A stretch of 64,000 nt of DNA from G963665495 sp963665495 (GTDB taxonomy: Bacteria > Desulfobacterota > Desulfovibrionia > Desulfovibrionales > Desulfovibrionaceae). The stretch covers positions 2,480,001-2,544,000 of the forward strand of contig OY762289.1 of assembly GCA_963665495.1 (NCBI GenBank). Direction: 5' to 3'. Positions 35,813-44,146 of the stretch are shown here, in pieces. A program made the translations under genes and the position numbers. The notes under the pieces were generated by a model that was given only the letters and a program-made list of their open reading frames with translations, did no database searches and was not told the DNA's origin. Each line of letters begins with the position of its first letter. Position 1 is the first letter of the stretch.

Positions 35813-36394
35813 ATGCGAGTAGTCGCGTTTAACGGAAGCCCGAGAAAGGGTGGAAATACGGAAATTATGTTGCAGAAGGCTTTGGATACACTCAAGGCCG
35901 CGGGATGGGAAACAGAACTCGTACAGGTCGGCGGAAAAAAAATCGCCGGTTGCCGCGCCTGTTGCAAGTGTATAGAAAACAAAGACGGTCACTGTGTCGT
36001 GACCAACGACATTCTCAATGACTGTCTGGATAAGATTTTTGCCGCGGATGCCATCATCATGGGATCGCCCACTTATTTTGCCGACATGACCGCAGAAATG
36101 AAGGCCCTGCTCGACCGTACGGGGTTCGTGGGTTTGGCCAACGGAGGAAAACTGCATCGCAAAATCGGTGCAGCCGTCGCGGTGGCAAGGCGCGGAGGTT
36201 CCATCAATGTCTTTGACTCCATCAACCACATGTTTCTGATGAGCGGCATGATCGTGCCCGGCTCGATCTACTGGAATCTCGGATTCGGTCTGGACAAAGG
36301 CGATGTCGCCGCGGACGAAGAAGCCATGCGCAACATGGTCGACCTCGCGGAAAACATCGACTGGCTTGGAAAAGCCCTCCAGAACGCTTCGTAA
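35813..36394 (+). CDS. Flavodoxin-fold NADPH-dependent FMN reductase family protein
   Basis: The 193-aa protein has the flavodoxin-like FMN site: AFNGSPRKGGNTEIML (phosphate loop, about 5-20) and MGSPTYFADMTAEMK (about 79-93). A Cys cluster IAGCRACCKC (about 45-54) resembles the segment in iron-sulfur flavoproteins, though spacing suggests redox or structural thiols rather than a proven cluster. Such proteins reduce quinones or flavins. A GGAGG site precedes the start. It is followed after 36 nt by a nitroreductase gene and preceded by the HxlR operator, consistent with a detoxification module. Confidence 0.88.
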   Translation: MRVVAFNGSPRKGGNTEIMLQKALDTLKAAGWETELVQVGGKKIAGCRACCKCIENKDGHCVVTNDILNDCLDKIFAADAIIMGSPTYFADMTAEMKALLDRTGFVGLANGGKLHRKIGAAVAVARRGGSINVFDSINHMFLMSGMIVPGSIYWNLGFGLDKGDVAADEEAMRNMVDLAENIDWLGKALQNAS

Positions 36395-36430
36395 CTCTTT
36401 TTCCACAGCAGCAAAAAAGGAGATAATGGT

Positions 36431-36940
36431 ATGGACGTATTTGAAGCCATGCTGACCCGTCGCAGCGTACGCAAGTATACGGATCAGGACGTCAGCGACG
36501 AGCAGATGCAGCAGATTCTTGAAGCCGCCATGATGGCTCCCAGTGCCGGCAATGCGCAGCCCTGGCAGTTTGTGGTGATTCGCGACAAGGACACGCTGGC
36601 AAAAGTCAAAGAGTTCAACCCCTATGCCGCCATGGCTGCCAATGCGCCCGTGGCAGTGCTGGTCTGCGGCGACCTTTCGCTGGAAAAGTACAAAGGCTAT
36701 TGGGTGCAGGACTGCTCCGCTGCCGTACAAAACATTCTGCTTGCCGCTCACGGCCTCGGACTCGGCGCGGTCTGGACAGGCATTTACCCGCTGGAAGACA
36801 GAATCTCCGGAGCATCCAAAATGTTCCAACTGCCCGAGCAGGTCATCCCGCTGGCCCTGATCGTCATTGGTCAGCCCGCCGCACAGCCCGCTTCCAAAAG
36901 CCGTTACAACCCGGAACGGGTACATAAGGAAACCTGGTAA
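36431..36940 (+). CDS. Nitroreductase family protein
   Basis: The 169-aa FMN-dependent protein shows the family pattern: MLTRRSVRKYTDQDV at the start, AAMMAPSAGNAQPWQFVVI (about 33-51), DCSAAVQNILLAAHGLGLGAVWTG and PLALIVIGQPA. It would form a homodimer that reduces nitro compounds, quinones or flavins with NAD(P)H. The compact length fits the short 'two-repeat' group common in anaerobes. It is cotranscribed with the flavodoxin-fold gene and ends 12 nt before a terminator. Confidence 0.93.
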   Translation: MDVFEAMLTRRSVRKYTDQDVSDEQMQQILEAAMMAPSAGNAQPWQFVVIRDKDTLAKVKEFNPYAAMAANAPVAVLVCGDLSLEKYKGYWVQDCSAAVQNILLAAHGLGLGAVWTGIYPLEDRISGASKMFQLPEQVIPLALIVIGQPAAQPASKSRYNPERVHKETW

Positions 36941-36951
36941 CAACACGACAT

Positions 36952-36990
36952 AAAAAACCGCGTACTTTTTTGGGTACGCGGTTTTTTTTT
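36952..36990. terminator. Bidirectional intrinsic terminator (nitroreductase and MCP genes)
   Basis: AAAAAACCGCGTAC (36952-36965) pairs with GTACGCGG plus the following T run (36974-36990). The A and T runs on opposite sides let it stop transcription from both converging genes. Confidence 0.93.
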
Positions 36991-37026
36991 CTTCAGGTGC
37001 TGCTACACCCAGCTCACTCTGTTTTT

Positions 37027-39552
37027 TTAGTTAGTATTTCCCTGCAGCTCATCAATAATCGTCCGCAGCTCTCCGGCCAACTGGGCCAGTTCATACACAG
37101 CCTGGGCCGACTGGGCCATGGCGTCCGCGGTTTCCGTGGAAATGCTGTGTATCTGGTCTGTGGAGCGGGCAATCTCATCCGCCGTGGAGGACTGCTGCTC
37201 TGCCGCGGTGGCGATATTCCTGACCTGATCCGCTGTTGTTTCCGACATCCGCAGAATTTCTCCCAGCGAATGACCTGCGGATTTTGCCATCTCCGTACTT
37301 TCGCTTATGGCTTCAACGGCTTTTTCCGTCCCGGCCACATTCTGCTGCGCGCCGTCCTGAATATTGGTTATGGCGTTGTCCACCTCGACAGTGGCCTGCA
37401 TGGTTTTTTCCGCCAGTTTACGCACCTCGTCCGCGACCACGGCAAACCCGCGCCCGGCCTCCCCCGCCCTGGCGGCTTCAATGGCCGCATTCAACGCCAG
37501 CAGGTTGGTCTGATCGGCAATATCTGAAATAACATTCATGATGCGCCCGATGTCCTGAGCCTGCTCTCCCAGCACGGACATGTTCTGCTGCAAGCCGATT
37601 GCCTGCTCCTGCACACGGGAAATCGCCCCAACAACCTTTTCCACGATCCCTGCACCTTCCAGAGCTTTGGTTTTTGCTTCTTCGGCGCTGCCCGCCGCAT
37701 CGGAAGCATTTTGGGCCACCTCCAGAACCGTAGCATTCATTTCTTCCATGGCGCTGGCGGTTTCAGTTGAGCGATCACGTTGCACCTCGGCTCCTTTACT
37801 GGACTCCTCCACCTGGGCGGAAATCTCATCACTGGCCGAGGAAAGGCGTTCGGCGATTTCTGCCGCTTTGCCCGCGACTTCCAGCATTTTGTTATGGGAA
37901 CGAACCGTCTCGGTCTGATCTATGACCATTTCAAAGGCACCGGCCAATGTCCCATCGCGCAGATAATTGGGCGCGCCGATATATTTTATTTCCAGATCCC
38001 CTGCCTTGGGATGCGCATCGGTTTCGGAGGATTGAATTTCCTTCTGCCGCATGGCCCGTTTACATGCGCAGGCTTCCGTACCGCAATCGGAAGTCTTGAA
38101 AAAATCGTAGCATTTTTTGCCTGCCACAACTTCCGGTTTTTCACTATTCAGATCCGCACCAAATTTATTCATAAACAGAATAGTATATTCCTGGTCCAGG
38201 GCAAGCAAAGGCATGGGAACTGTGTCAAGAATTCCCGTATAAACATCTGCAACAGTATTCACATTTTGCATCAATTGCTGGTAGTCGCCCTGAAACTTAG
38301 AAGAGTCTCCACGGTGGCGCAACCACCCCGCATCAATGGTTCCCGCCATTGAGTTCAATTCTTCCTGCAAATTATTGAAGGTTTCAGGAATCCGTTGTAC
38401 GGCTCTGGCGACCTGCCCTACTTCGTCTTTTTGGCGGACATTGAGCGTAGCGCTGAAATCACCATCTGCAATAGCTTTGGCAAGACGCACTGTTTTCTTT
38501 AAAGGAACCGTTATAGTTCGCGCAAAAAACAAGGTAATGAGAATGGAAGCAACAATACAGCTGACAGCAACCGAGTTATAGACTTTAGTAAAATCATCTA
38601 TCGAGGTATTCATCGTTGTAAGTTGTGAATCCACTCGCTCAGTCTCAGATTCATCAAGCAGTTTAACGGTTTTCTGCAATGAAAGATACTGAGATTTGGC
38701 CTTGTCGAACTCAGTTTTCTTCAACAGATTCTTTTCCATATTGGCATTGTGCAGGGCAATGGTCTTTTTGCTGGTGCTGCTCCAGACCTGAAACATAAGA
38801 GCAAAATTGATTTTGAGCTTATCCCCATCCTTGCCCAGCGGATGTACACCCTGAATAAGAAGATCTTTAGCTTCTTTAAACTTCTGGTCGAACACTTTCG
38901 CCAGGTTGCCAGCCTGTTGCACATCGGAAGTGCTAAGAATTTCGAGATGAGTAACAAAAGCCTGATACGCATTCCTGTCGCCTTGCAACACTTTGAGAAG
39001 AGCATCCTCCAATTTTGTTCGCCGATCTTCATCTATCGATCGGTCTTCAAGCTTCTTGGTAATCAACTGACGCAACTGTTCAGTAATCTTTCTCATATTG
39101 GCAAATGCTTCTTTTGCCTTAAGCGCTCCTTTATCTCTCTCAATATTTGCCTTAATAGTTTCAGTGGCCAGAGCAAAAAATTGTTCATTGCTCAATTTCC
39201 AATTTTGATATTCTTTAGAAAGCTTTAGAAAGTCATCTTGCATTTTGCTCGAAGAATGCTCAGATACTTTTTTTATTTTCAATAAAGCCTGACTAATATT
39301 TTTTGAATTTTCCACCATAAACGTTTGCAACAAGGCTTCATCTGTAGCATACCGTCCATTGACAGCCGCTATATAGGCTTCTGTCATTTCATGATATCCC
39401 TCCAGCAAAAAAGCTTTATCATTTTGCAGAGAGCTGTTTCTATTCATAGAATTCTTTAAAGAATTAAAATTAGTCGAACCATAGAACATTAGCACAATCA
39501 AGGCCAACACTGGTAATCCAACCATAACGAATAGTTTTGATTTCACATTCAT
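37027..39552 (-). CDS. Methyl-accepting chemotaxis protein with periplasmic and PAS sensors
   Basis: The 841-aa receptor has TM1 (about 6-26), a long helical periplasmic sensor (about 30-310), TM2 (about 315-335), HAMP (about 337-390), a cytoplasmic PAS domain (about 430-560) and the signalling hairpin (about 580-841) with the tip sequence DQTNLLALNAAIEAARAGE. The PAS domain holds a Cys motif (FFKTSDCGTEACACKR) of the type seen in redox- or ligand-sensing PAS domains. It couples ligand sensing to CheA/CheW. A Pho-box-like repeat lies about 150 nt upstream of its start. No other chemotaxis gene is adjacent. Confidence 0.95.
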   Translation of the reverse strand: MNVKSKLFVMVGLPVLALIVLMFYGSTNFNSLKNSMNRNSSLQNDKAFLLEGYHEMTEAYIAAVNGRYATDEALLQTFMVENSKNISQALLKIKKVSEHSSSKMQDDFLKLSKEYQNWKLSNEQFFALATETIKANIERDKGALKAKEAFANMRKITEQLRQLITKKLEDRSIDEDRRTKLEDALLKVLQGDRNAYQAFVTHLEILSTSDVQQAGNLAKVFDQKFKEAKDLLIQGVHPLGKDGDKLKINFALMFQVWSSTSKKTIALHNANMEKNLLKKTEFDKAKSQYLSLQKTVKLLDESETERVDSQLTTMNTSIDDFTKVYNSVAVSCIVASILITLFFARTITVPLKKTVRLAKAIADGDFSATLNVRQKDEVGQVARAVQRIPETFNNLQEELNSMAGTIDAGWLRHRGDSSKFQGDYQQLMQNVNTVADVYTGILDTVPMPLLALDQEYTILFMNKFGADLNSEKPEVVAGKKCYDFFKTSDCGTEACACKRAMRQKEIQSSETDAHPKAGDLEIKYIGAPNYLRDGTLAGAFEMVIDQTETVRSHNKMLEVAGKAAEIAERLSSASDEISAQVEESSKGAEVQRDRSTETASAMEEMNATVLEVAQNASDAAGSAEEAKTKALEGAGIVEKVVGAISRVQEQAIGLQQNMSVLGEQAQDIGRIMNVISDIADQTNLLALNAAIEAARAGEAGRGFAVVADEVRKLAEKTMQATVEVDNAITNIQDGAQQNVAGTEKAVEAISESTEMAKSAGHSLGEILRMSETTADQVRNIATAAEQQSSTADEIARSTDQIHSISTETADAMAQSAQAVYELAQLAGELRTIIDELQGNTN

Positions 39553-39999
39553 CAGAGCTTACCTCGTCAGTATTTCAGCTGCATATTCCACCTGAAACTA
39601 GGCATCCATATTTATTGAACTACATAACTTCTAAAAATAAAAAATAAGCTTAAGACGGGTGTTGAAACGAAATGCGGCATCAGAGAAGCATACCGAGCAG
39701 TTGTTACACATCTGTTACCTGCACAATGCGTAAGAATCAAGAGTGATATTATTTCAAAATATCACGCGCTCATATACTTATCTATATTTTAAATTTTTTC
39801 TTATTTTCCCGAAAAAACAGCAAGACAATGTTTAGCCGCTAATTGTTTTAATATTTCTATATCCTGATATGGTAAGACTGCTCACCATCAAAACGATTTA
39901 CTGTTTGCAATAAAGTATGGAAAGCAAACAAATTTGCATAGTCAATAAAATAAAGCCTACCAGTTTACTTACCTAAAATAACCGTATAGGTCATTTGCC
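39553..39999. other. 447-nt AT-rich divergent intergenic region
   Basis: The stretch separates the divergent MCP gene and the HEXXH membrane protein gene. It is clearly more AT-rich than its neighbours, especially 39740-39970, and holds the candidate Pho box at 39702-39723. No ORF or RNA gene is convincing. Confidence 0.5.
39702..39723 (-). promoter_or_regulatory. Candidate Pho box upstream of the MCP gene
   Basis: On the minus strand two GTAACA elements start exactly 11 nt apart (on plus: TGTTAC at 39702 and 39713). The spacing and core equal those of the repeat upstream of phoB at 47189-47210. It lies about 150 nt before the MCP start. Confidence 0.4.
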
Positions 40000-40743
40000 A
40001 TGAACAAACAGCAAACCTGTCAGAACATCATCTTATTTACGGCAAAGGTCGTTGTAATTTTTTTTATACTGCAGGCTCTCGTGATTCTACTTCATGAATT
40101 CACGCATAGCACCATGGCATGGCTTTTGGGAACAGGACACCACCCGCAAGACATCGTATGGGGCAATCCTATTACTATGACTGGATGGGATGAAGGCGTA
40201 CACTATAAGCGTCTATTCGCCCAGGGAAGAAATCTCACTGCTGCTATCATCGGCGTCAGCCCTTTAGTTATGCATTTTACCATGGTTACTTGTGGCCTGG
40301 TGTATCTCGGTCGTAAAAAAGCAACCGCAAAAAAAACTCTTTTTCTGACTGTCTACCTGTTTGTGCTCGTTAATCTGATGGAGCTTGTCGCCTATATTTA
40401 TATGCGTTCTTTTGCGCAACACGGAGACACCGGAATATTCACGCGTGGCACAGGAACCCCTCCCTGGCTGTTCTTTCTGGTCGGAAGTGCTTTACTGACC
40501 TGGGCTCTGTGGATTTTATTCACGCGGGCTATGCCCAGGCTGCAAAAACTATTTTTCCCGGACAATGCTTACGGACAGTGGATTATTTTGCTGCTTACCT
40601 CTTTTATAGTGTTCCTTTGGGGCAGCGGAATTCGGGTGCTGGCCTATGTCGAAGACTCCTCGCGCTTGTTCGGAGTACTCGGGATTATTCTCTTTGCCGT
40701 AACGCTGACCTGGTTCCGTCCCGGCCGTCTTTCCCAAGCGTAA
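40000..40743 (+). CDS. Polytopic membrane protein with HEXXH motif
   Basis: The 247-aa protein has about six hydrophobic segments (near 12-34, 82-104, 112-134, 153-172, 190-210 and 222-240). The first one carries LLHEFTHSTMAWLLG, an HEXXH zinc-protease-type motif (His 33, Glu 34, His 37) placed in or beside a membrane helix, as in site-2/M50-like proteases and DUF3267-like proteins. I see no clear third-ligand motif. A role as an intramembrane metalloprotease is possible but unproven. It stands alone ahead of a two-component pair on the same strand, 249 nt away. Confidence 0.7.
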   Translation: MNKQQTCQNIILFTAKVVVIFFILQALVILLHEFTHSTMAWLLGTGHHPQDIVWGNPITMTGWDEGVHYKRLFAQGRNLTAAIIGVSPLVMHFTMVTCGLVYLGRKKATAKKTLFLTVYLFVLVNLMELVAYIYMRSFAQHGDTGIFTRGTGTPPWLFFLVGSALLTWALWILFTRAMPRLQKLFFPDNAYGQWIILLLTSFIVFLWGSGIRVLAYVEDSSRLFGVLGIILFAVTLTWFRPGRLSQA

Positions 40744-40992
40744 AGACTCCAGACAGAAGCCTGGAACCGCCTGTAAGAACAAACGGAACCGCACCGCCGC
40801 TCCCCCCTTTTCCGCCGTATGCTCGAAAAAAGAACCAGACCAGTTTTCACTAGTCCGACTTTCTTTGAAATCCTCGCAGGGTACGGATGTCCGGAGTGGA
40901 CATGTGCCTGCATTGATTGTTATGATTGCCCTCAGTCAGCAAAGCTTGCTTTGTGCAACCTCCTGATGCTCAGGCCATAACGGAGAGCTAAG

Positions 40993-41670
40993 ATGCGGAT
41001 ATTAGTCATTGAAGACGATCTTGAGGCTGCGGCATATATGGTCAAAGGCCTCAAGGAAACCGGCTGCATAGTAGATCACGCGGCGGACGGCAAAGAAGGC
41101 CTGTTCATGGCTGCCGGAGAAAACTACGACGCTTTGATCGTCGACCGTATGCTTCCCGGCATGGACGGCTTGAGTATCATCCAGACGCTTCGCTCCACGG
41201 GCAACAAAACCCCGGTACTGATTCTGAGCGCTCTTGGTGAAGTAGACGACCGCGTACAGGGGCTCCGCGCCGGGGGCGACGATTATATGACCAAGCCCTA
41301 TGCTTTTGCCGAACTGCAGGCCAGACTCGAAGCTCTGCTGCGCCGGGGCAAAATCGAAGCCGCCAACACCAAATTGACTGTCGCCGATCTGGAGATGGAT
41401 CTTGTCTCCCGGACCGTACGCCGCGCCAACAAAATCATCGACCTGCAACCCAAAGAGTTCGCCCTGCTCGAATACCTGATGCGGCATGCGGGCTCCATTG
41501 TCACCCGTACCATGCTTCTGGAAAAGGTCTGGGACTATTCCTTTGACCCGCAAACCAATGTCATCGACGTCCACATCAGCCGCTTACGCCAGAAAATAGA
41601 CAAAGGTTTCGGGAAACAACTTCTGCACACCATCCGCGGAGCCGGGTACAGTCTGAATGACACCGATTAA
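40993..41670 (+). CDS. OmpR/PhoB-family response regulator
   Basis: The 225-aa protein has a receiver domain with acidic pair EDD (about 8-10), phospho-Asp in ALIVDRML (about 51), Thr/Ser in ILSALGE and Lys in YMTKPYAFAEL, followed by a winged-helix DNA-binding domain (about 125-222: LQPKEFALLEYLMRHAG, NVIDVHISRLRQKID, GAGYSL). It matches the CopR/CzcR-like branch, which often answers to metals, but specificity is not readable. GGAGA precedes the start. It overlaps the sensor kinase gene by 14 nt. Confidence 0.95.
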   Translation: MRILVIEDDLEAAAYMVKGLKETGCIVDHAADGKEGLFMAAGENYDALIVDRMLPGMDGLSIIQTLRSTGNKTPVLILSALGEVDDRVQGLRAGGDDYMTKPYAFAELQARLEALLRRGKIEAANTKLTVADLEMDLVSRTVRRANKIIDLQPKEFALLEYLMRHAGSIVTRTMLLEKVWDYSFDPQTNVIDVHISRLRQKIDKGFGKQLLHTIRGAGYSLNDTD

Positions 41671-43030
41671 CCTGCTGCGCTCGTCGTCTTTTCGACTTGC
41701 GCTGATGTATATGTCCCTGTTCGGGTGTTCAGCCCTGGTGCTTCTCGGATTCATTTACTGGTCCATGGAAGGCTTCATGGAAAACCAGACCGAGGAAACC
41801 ATCAACGCGGAAATCCTGGGGCTTGGCGAACGCTATGATCTGCTGGGACTCTCGGGTCTGCTGCATATCATCAACGAACGTATTGCCAAGGACGAAAACG
41901 AAAGCAGTTTATACCTGCTGGCGGATATGGAATACAATCCGCTGGCCGGAAACCTGGAGAGCTGGCCTCTGGCCCTGCGTACGGATGGCGGCTGGCTGAA
42001 AATTCTTCTTGAAAGTCCGTCTCAAGGAAAAACCATCCGGGCCATGGCCCGGCACATTCCCCTGCGCGGGGATTTCCACCTGCTGGTCGGTCGCGACGAC
42101 AAGGAACGCAGCAAAGTCGAGCGCCTGATATTTAAATCTCTGGGCTGGGGGTTTGCCTTGACGCTGGTCCTCGGCATTGCCGGCGGCATGCTGATGAGCA
42201 GAGGCATGCTCCGGCGGCTTGACGTCATCAACCGAGCCAGCCGGGAAATCATGCGCGGCAATCTTGCCCGGCGTATTCCCATCAAAGGGACGAGTGACGA
42301 ATTCGACCAGCTGATCGTCAACCTCAATGAAATGCTCGACCGTATCGAAGGTCTGATGGCTGGCATCCGGCAGGTCAGCGATAATATCGCCCACGATCTG
42401 CGCAGTCCGTTGAACCGCCTTCGCGGCCGCCTGGAGGTAGCCCTCTTTCAAAAACCCGATGTGGATACCTACAAGGAAGCCATCGAACAGGCCATTGTCA
42501 GCACGGACGCCCTCATTGCCACCTTCAATGCGTTGCTGAAAATCGCCCAAGCCGAGGCGGGACTGACGCCGCGCGACCTGCGGCGTCTCAACTTACGCCA
42601 TATCGTCGCCGATGTGGTCGACCTGTACGCCCCTGTGGCGGAAGAACGCGGACTCAGCCTTGAAGCTGACCTATCGCAAAATGTCATGGTTTCGGGAGAA
42701 CGCCATCTGCTTTCCCAGGCCTTGGCCAATCTGCTGGACAATGCCCTCAAATATACGCCCTCCGGGGGAAAGGTGCGGGTCAAGCTCTCTGCTCATAAAG
42801 AAAGAGCGTACCTTGTTGTTGCGGATACGGGCCCCGGAATTCCGCCGGAATCCCGAGAAGCCGTGCTCGAGCGCTTTCACCGGCTGGAAACAAGCCGCAA
42901 CGCACCTGGAAGCGGCCTGGGACTCAGCCTCACGGCGGCAGTCACCAAACTGCACCATGGCCACATTTTTCTTGAAGACAACAATCCGGGCCTTCGAGTG
43001 GTGCTCGTATTCGATACGGTGGGTTATTAA
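41657..43030 (+). CDS. Membrane sensor histidine kinase, partner of the 40993 regulator
   Basis: The 457-aa kinase has two membrane helices (about 13-33 and 160-180) around a short periplasmic sensor, HAMP (about 180-235), HisKA with NIAHDLRSPLNRLR (His near 246) and an HATPase domain with NLLDNALKYTP, DTGPGIPPE and GSGLGLSLTAAV. The IAHDLRSPL form is typical of CusS/CopS/QseC-like kinases. Translation is coupled to the regulator by the 14-nt overlap. Confidence 0.94.
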   Translation: MTPINLLRSSSFRLALMYMSLFGCSALVLLGFIYWSMEGFMENQTEETINAEILGLGERYDLLGLSGLLHIINERIAKDENESSLYLLADMEYNPLAGNLESWPLALRTDGGWLKILLESPSQGKTIRAMARHIPLRGDFHLLVGRDDKERSKVERLIFKSLGWGFALTLVLGIAGGMLMSRGMLRRLDVINRASREIMRGNLARRIPIKGTSDEFDQLIVNLNEMLDRIEGLMAGIRQVSDNIAHDLRSPLNRLRGRLEVALFQKPDVDTYKEAIEQAIVSTDALIATFNALLKIAQAEAGLTPRDLRRLNLRHIVADVVDLYAPVAEERGLSLEADLSQNVMVSGERHLLSQALANLLDNALKYTPSGGKVRVKLSAHKERAYLVVADTGPGIPPESREAVLERFHRLETSRNAPGSGLGLSLTAAVTKLHHGHIFLEDNNPGLRVVLVFDTVGY

Positions 43031-43046
43031 ATCGTGTAGTCACGAT
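43031..43046 (+). terminator. Weak hairpin after the sensor kinase
   Basis: ATCGTG pairs with CACGAT around TAGT directly after the stop codon. The T run is poor, so it may only weakly terminate. Confidence 0.3.
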
Positions 43047-43193
43047 ATTGTTCAAAGTTTAAGTTTCTAAGATACTCCGCTTGGCAAGCCAGACAAGCAG
43101 GTAGCAATAGGAAGCCCGGCCCACAGACGACACGAAATTTCTAATGAAATTCGAGAGAAGCTGAAACAGCATATTGCCCTGGAAGAAGCAGAA

Positions 43194-43395
43194 AATAATT
43201 GGCGTGTTATCAATGCAGTGTTTTGAATCATGCGCCCTGGAGCCCCTTGGCAAGATCTCCTTCCGGGCTATGGAGGCTGGACAATACCCATCGGTATTTT
43301 ATTCGCCGGCGTGATAATGGAGTCTGGGAAAATTTACTTGAGGTATTAATTGATGCAAGCCATTTCAAGGTGCATCTTCACCCCCAAGCGCCTTT
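43194..43395 (+). pseudogene. Decayed IS5-family transposase remnant
   Basis: Conceptual translation gives NNWRVINAVF, a TGA where the family has Trp, then IMRPGAPWQDL-PGYGGW, a +1 shift, NTHRYFIRRRDNGVWENLLE, an internal gap and DASHFKVHLHPQA. These pieces align in order with the N-terminal half of IS5-group transposases (pattern: GAPWRDLP, GxWxNTHRRFxRW, GxWExLLE, DASHxKVHxHA). A nonsense codon, a frameshift and a deletion of the segment just before DASH show it is dead. No terminal inverted repeats or C-terminal half remain. It marks past insertion in this accessory stretch. The rest of 43047-43193 shows nothing recognisable. Confidence 0.7.
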
Positions 43396-43935
43396 CGATA
43401 GCCTTTTTTCAACAATACCTTCGATCGTTTCACCGAGCTTCAACGCCCAATCCAAATTGATGAACGACTCTCTGATACGCTTTTCTCCTTCTTGCAAATA
43501 CTCACGCATTGCTCGACGAAATACCTCCGGCACGGCAATAACTTCTACTGCCTCTGGAGCTGAGCTAACCTTAATTTTGCCTTGATTTGCGATTTCAATC
43601 AGCCCTTTTTCAATCTGTCTTTTTTGGCGATAGAATTCTTGTAGCTTAACCTGGTCAGAATCCGGCGTTGGCTCTGGTTCGATCTTCGGCGATGGAATCA
43701 GGCGACCTTCGTCTCTTGCTGCCTTCAGCTCTTTCAACAACTCCGCAACTTCAGCTAACGGTTCAGGCTCACTTTTACGTCTTTTTTTTCTCTGCCTCCT
43801 TACCAACTCCATTACGGCCAAAATTGCGCTACACAACACAATGAACGGCTCGTAATTGCTAGATGGATCATATGCCCACAAGCCCCCTAGCGCCAAAGTG
43901 ACCAGCAACAAGGCAATTTCAATAACGATTCCCAT
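43378..43935 (-). CDS. Small two-helix membrane protein of unknown function
   Basis: The 185-aa product (from ATG 43935) has two N-terminal membrane helices (about 3-20 and 28-44, joined by AYDPSSNYEPF), a strongly basic turn (RRQRKKRRK) and a charged, mostly helical cytoplasmic tail with an EPEP-rich stretch. The two-helix head with D/P..NYEP in the loop is common in orphan accessory proteins, including ones in defence islands and gene cassettes, but no effector domain is present. It overlaps the end of the IS5-family remnant and lies 18 nt after a GTTAGGC element. It is probably acquired; function unknown. Confidence 0.65.
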   Translation of the reverse strand: MGIVIEIALLLVTLALGGLWAYDPSSNYEPFIVLCSAILAVMELVRRQRKKRRKSEPEPLAEVAELLKELKAARDEGRLIPSPKIEPEPTPDSDQVKLQEFYRQKRQIEKGLIEIANQGKIKVSSAPEAVEVIAVPEVFRRAMREYLQEGEKRIRESFINLDWALKLGETIEGIVEKRLSKGAWG

Positions 43936-43953
43936 ACTTCGAGTTTTATGTCT

Positions 43954-43960
43954 GCCTAAC
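43954..43960 (-). other. Possible integron attC right-core element
   Basis: On the minus strand AACGTTAGGC ends 18 nt before the start codon of the 43935 gene and matches the GTTRRRY core that precedes cassette genes. A matching left core RYYYAAC and paired arms were looked for up to 44100 and not found, so a whole attC is absent. Confidence 0.25.
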
Positions 43961-44121
43961 GTTGAACTCAGTGGTTTGCTGTTTTTTAATAAAATACATG
44001 GAAAGTTTAAATGATGTATTATTTTATGGCTCAAATCTCATTATGACATTGTCTAGTGAAAATTTCTACTTCAGACAAGCCATGTTTCAGGCATGAGTCC
44101 TGTGTCAAGGCGAAAAAGCAC

Positions 44122-44138
44122 TCGCTCCGGACAAGGGA
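44122..44138 (+). repeat. 17-nt intergenic repeat, copy 2
   Basis: TCGCTCCGGACAAGGGA, identical to 25901-25917, lies just beyond the 3' end of the DUF1566 gene. Confidence 0.4.
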
Positions 44139-44146
44139 GATACGCC

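Noticed and set aside
35708..36946. 412-codon minus-strand frame
   Set aside because: It is antisense to two well-recognised flavoproteins and reads across their operator.
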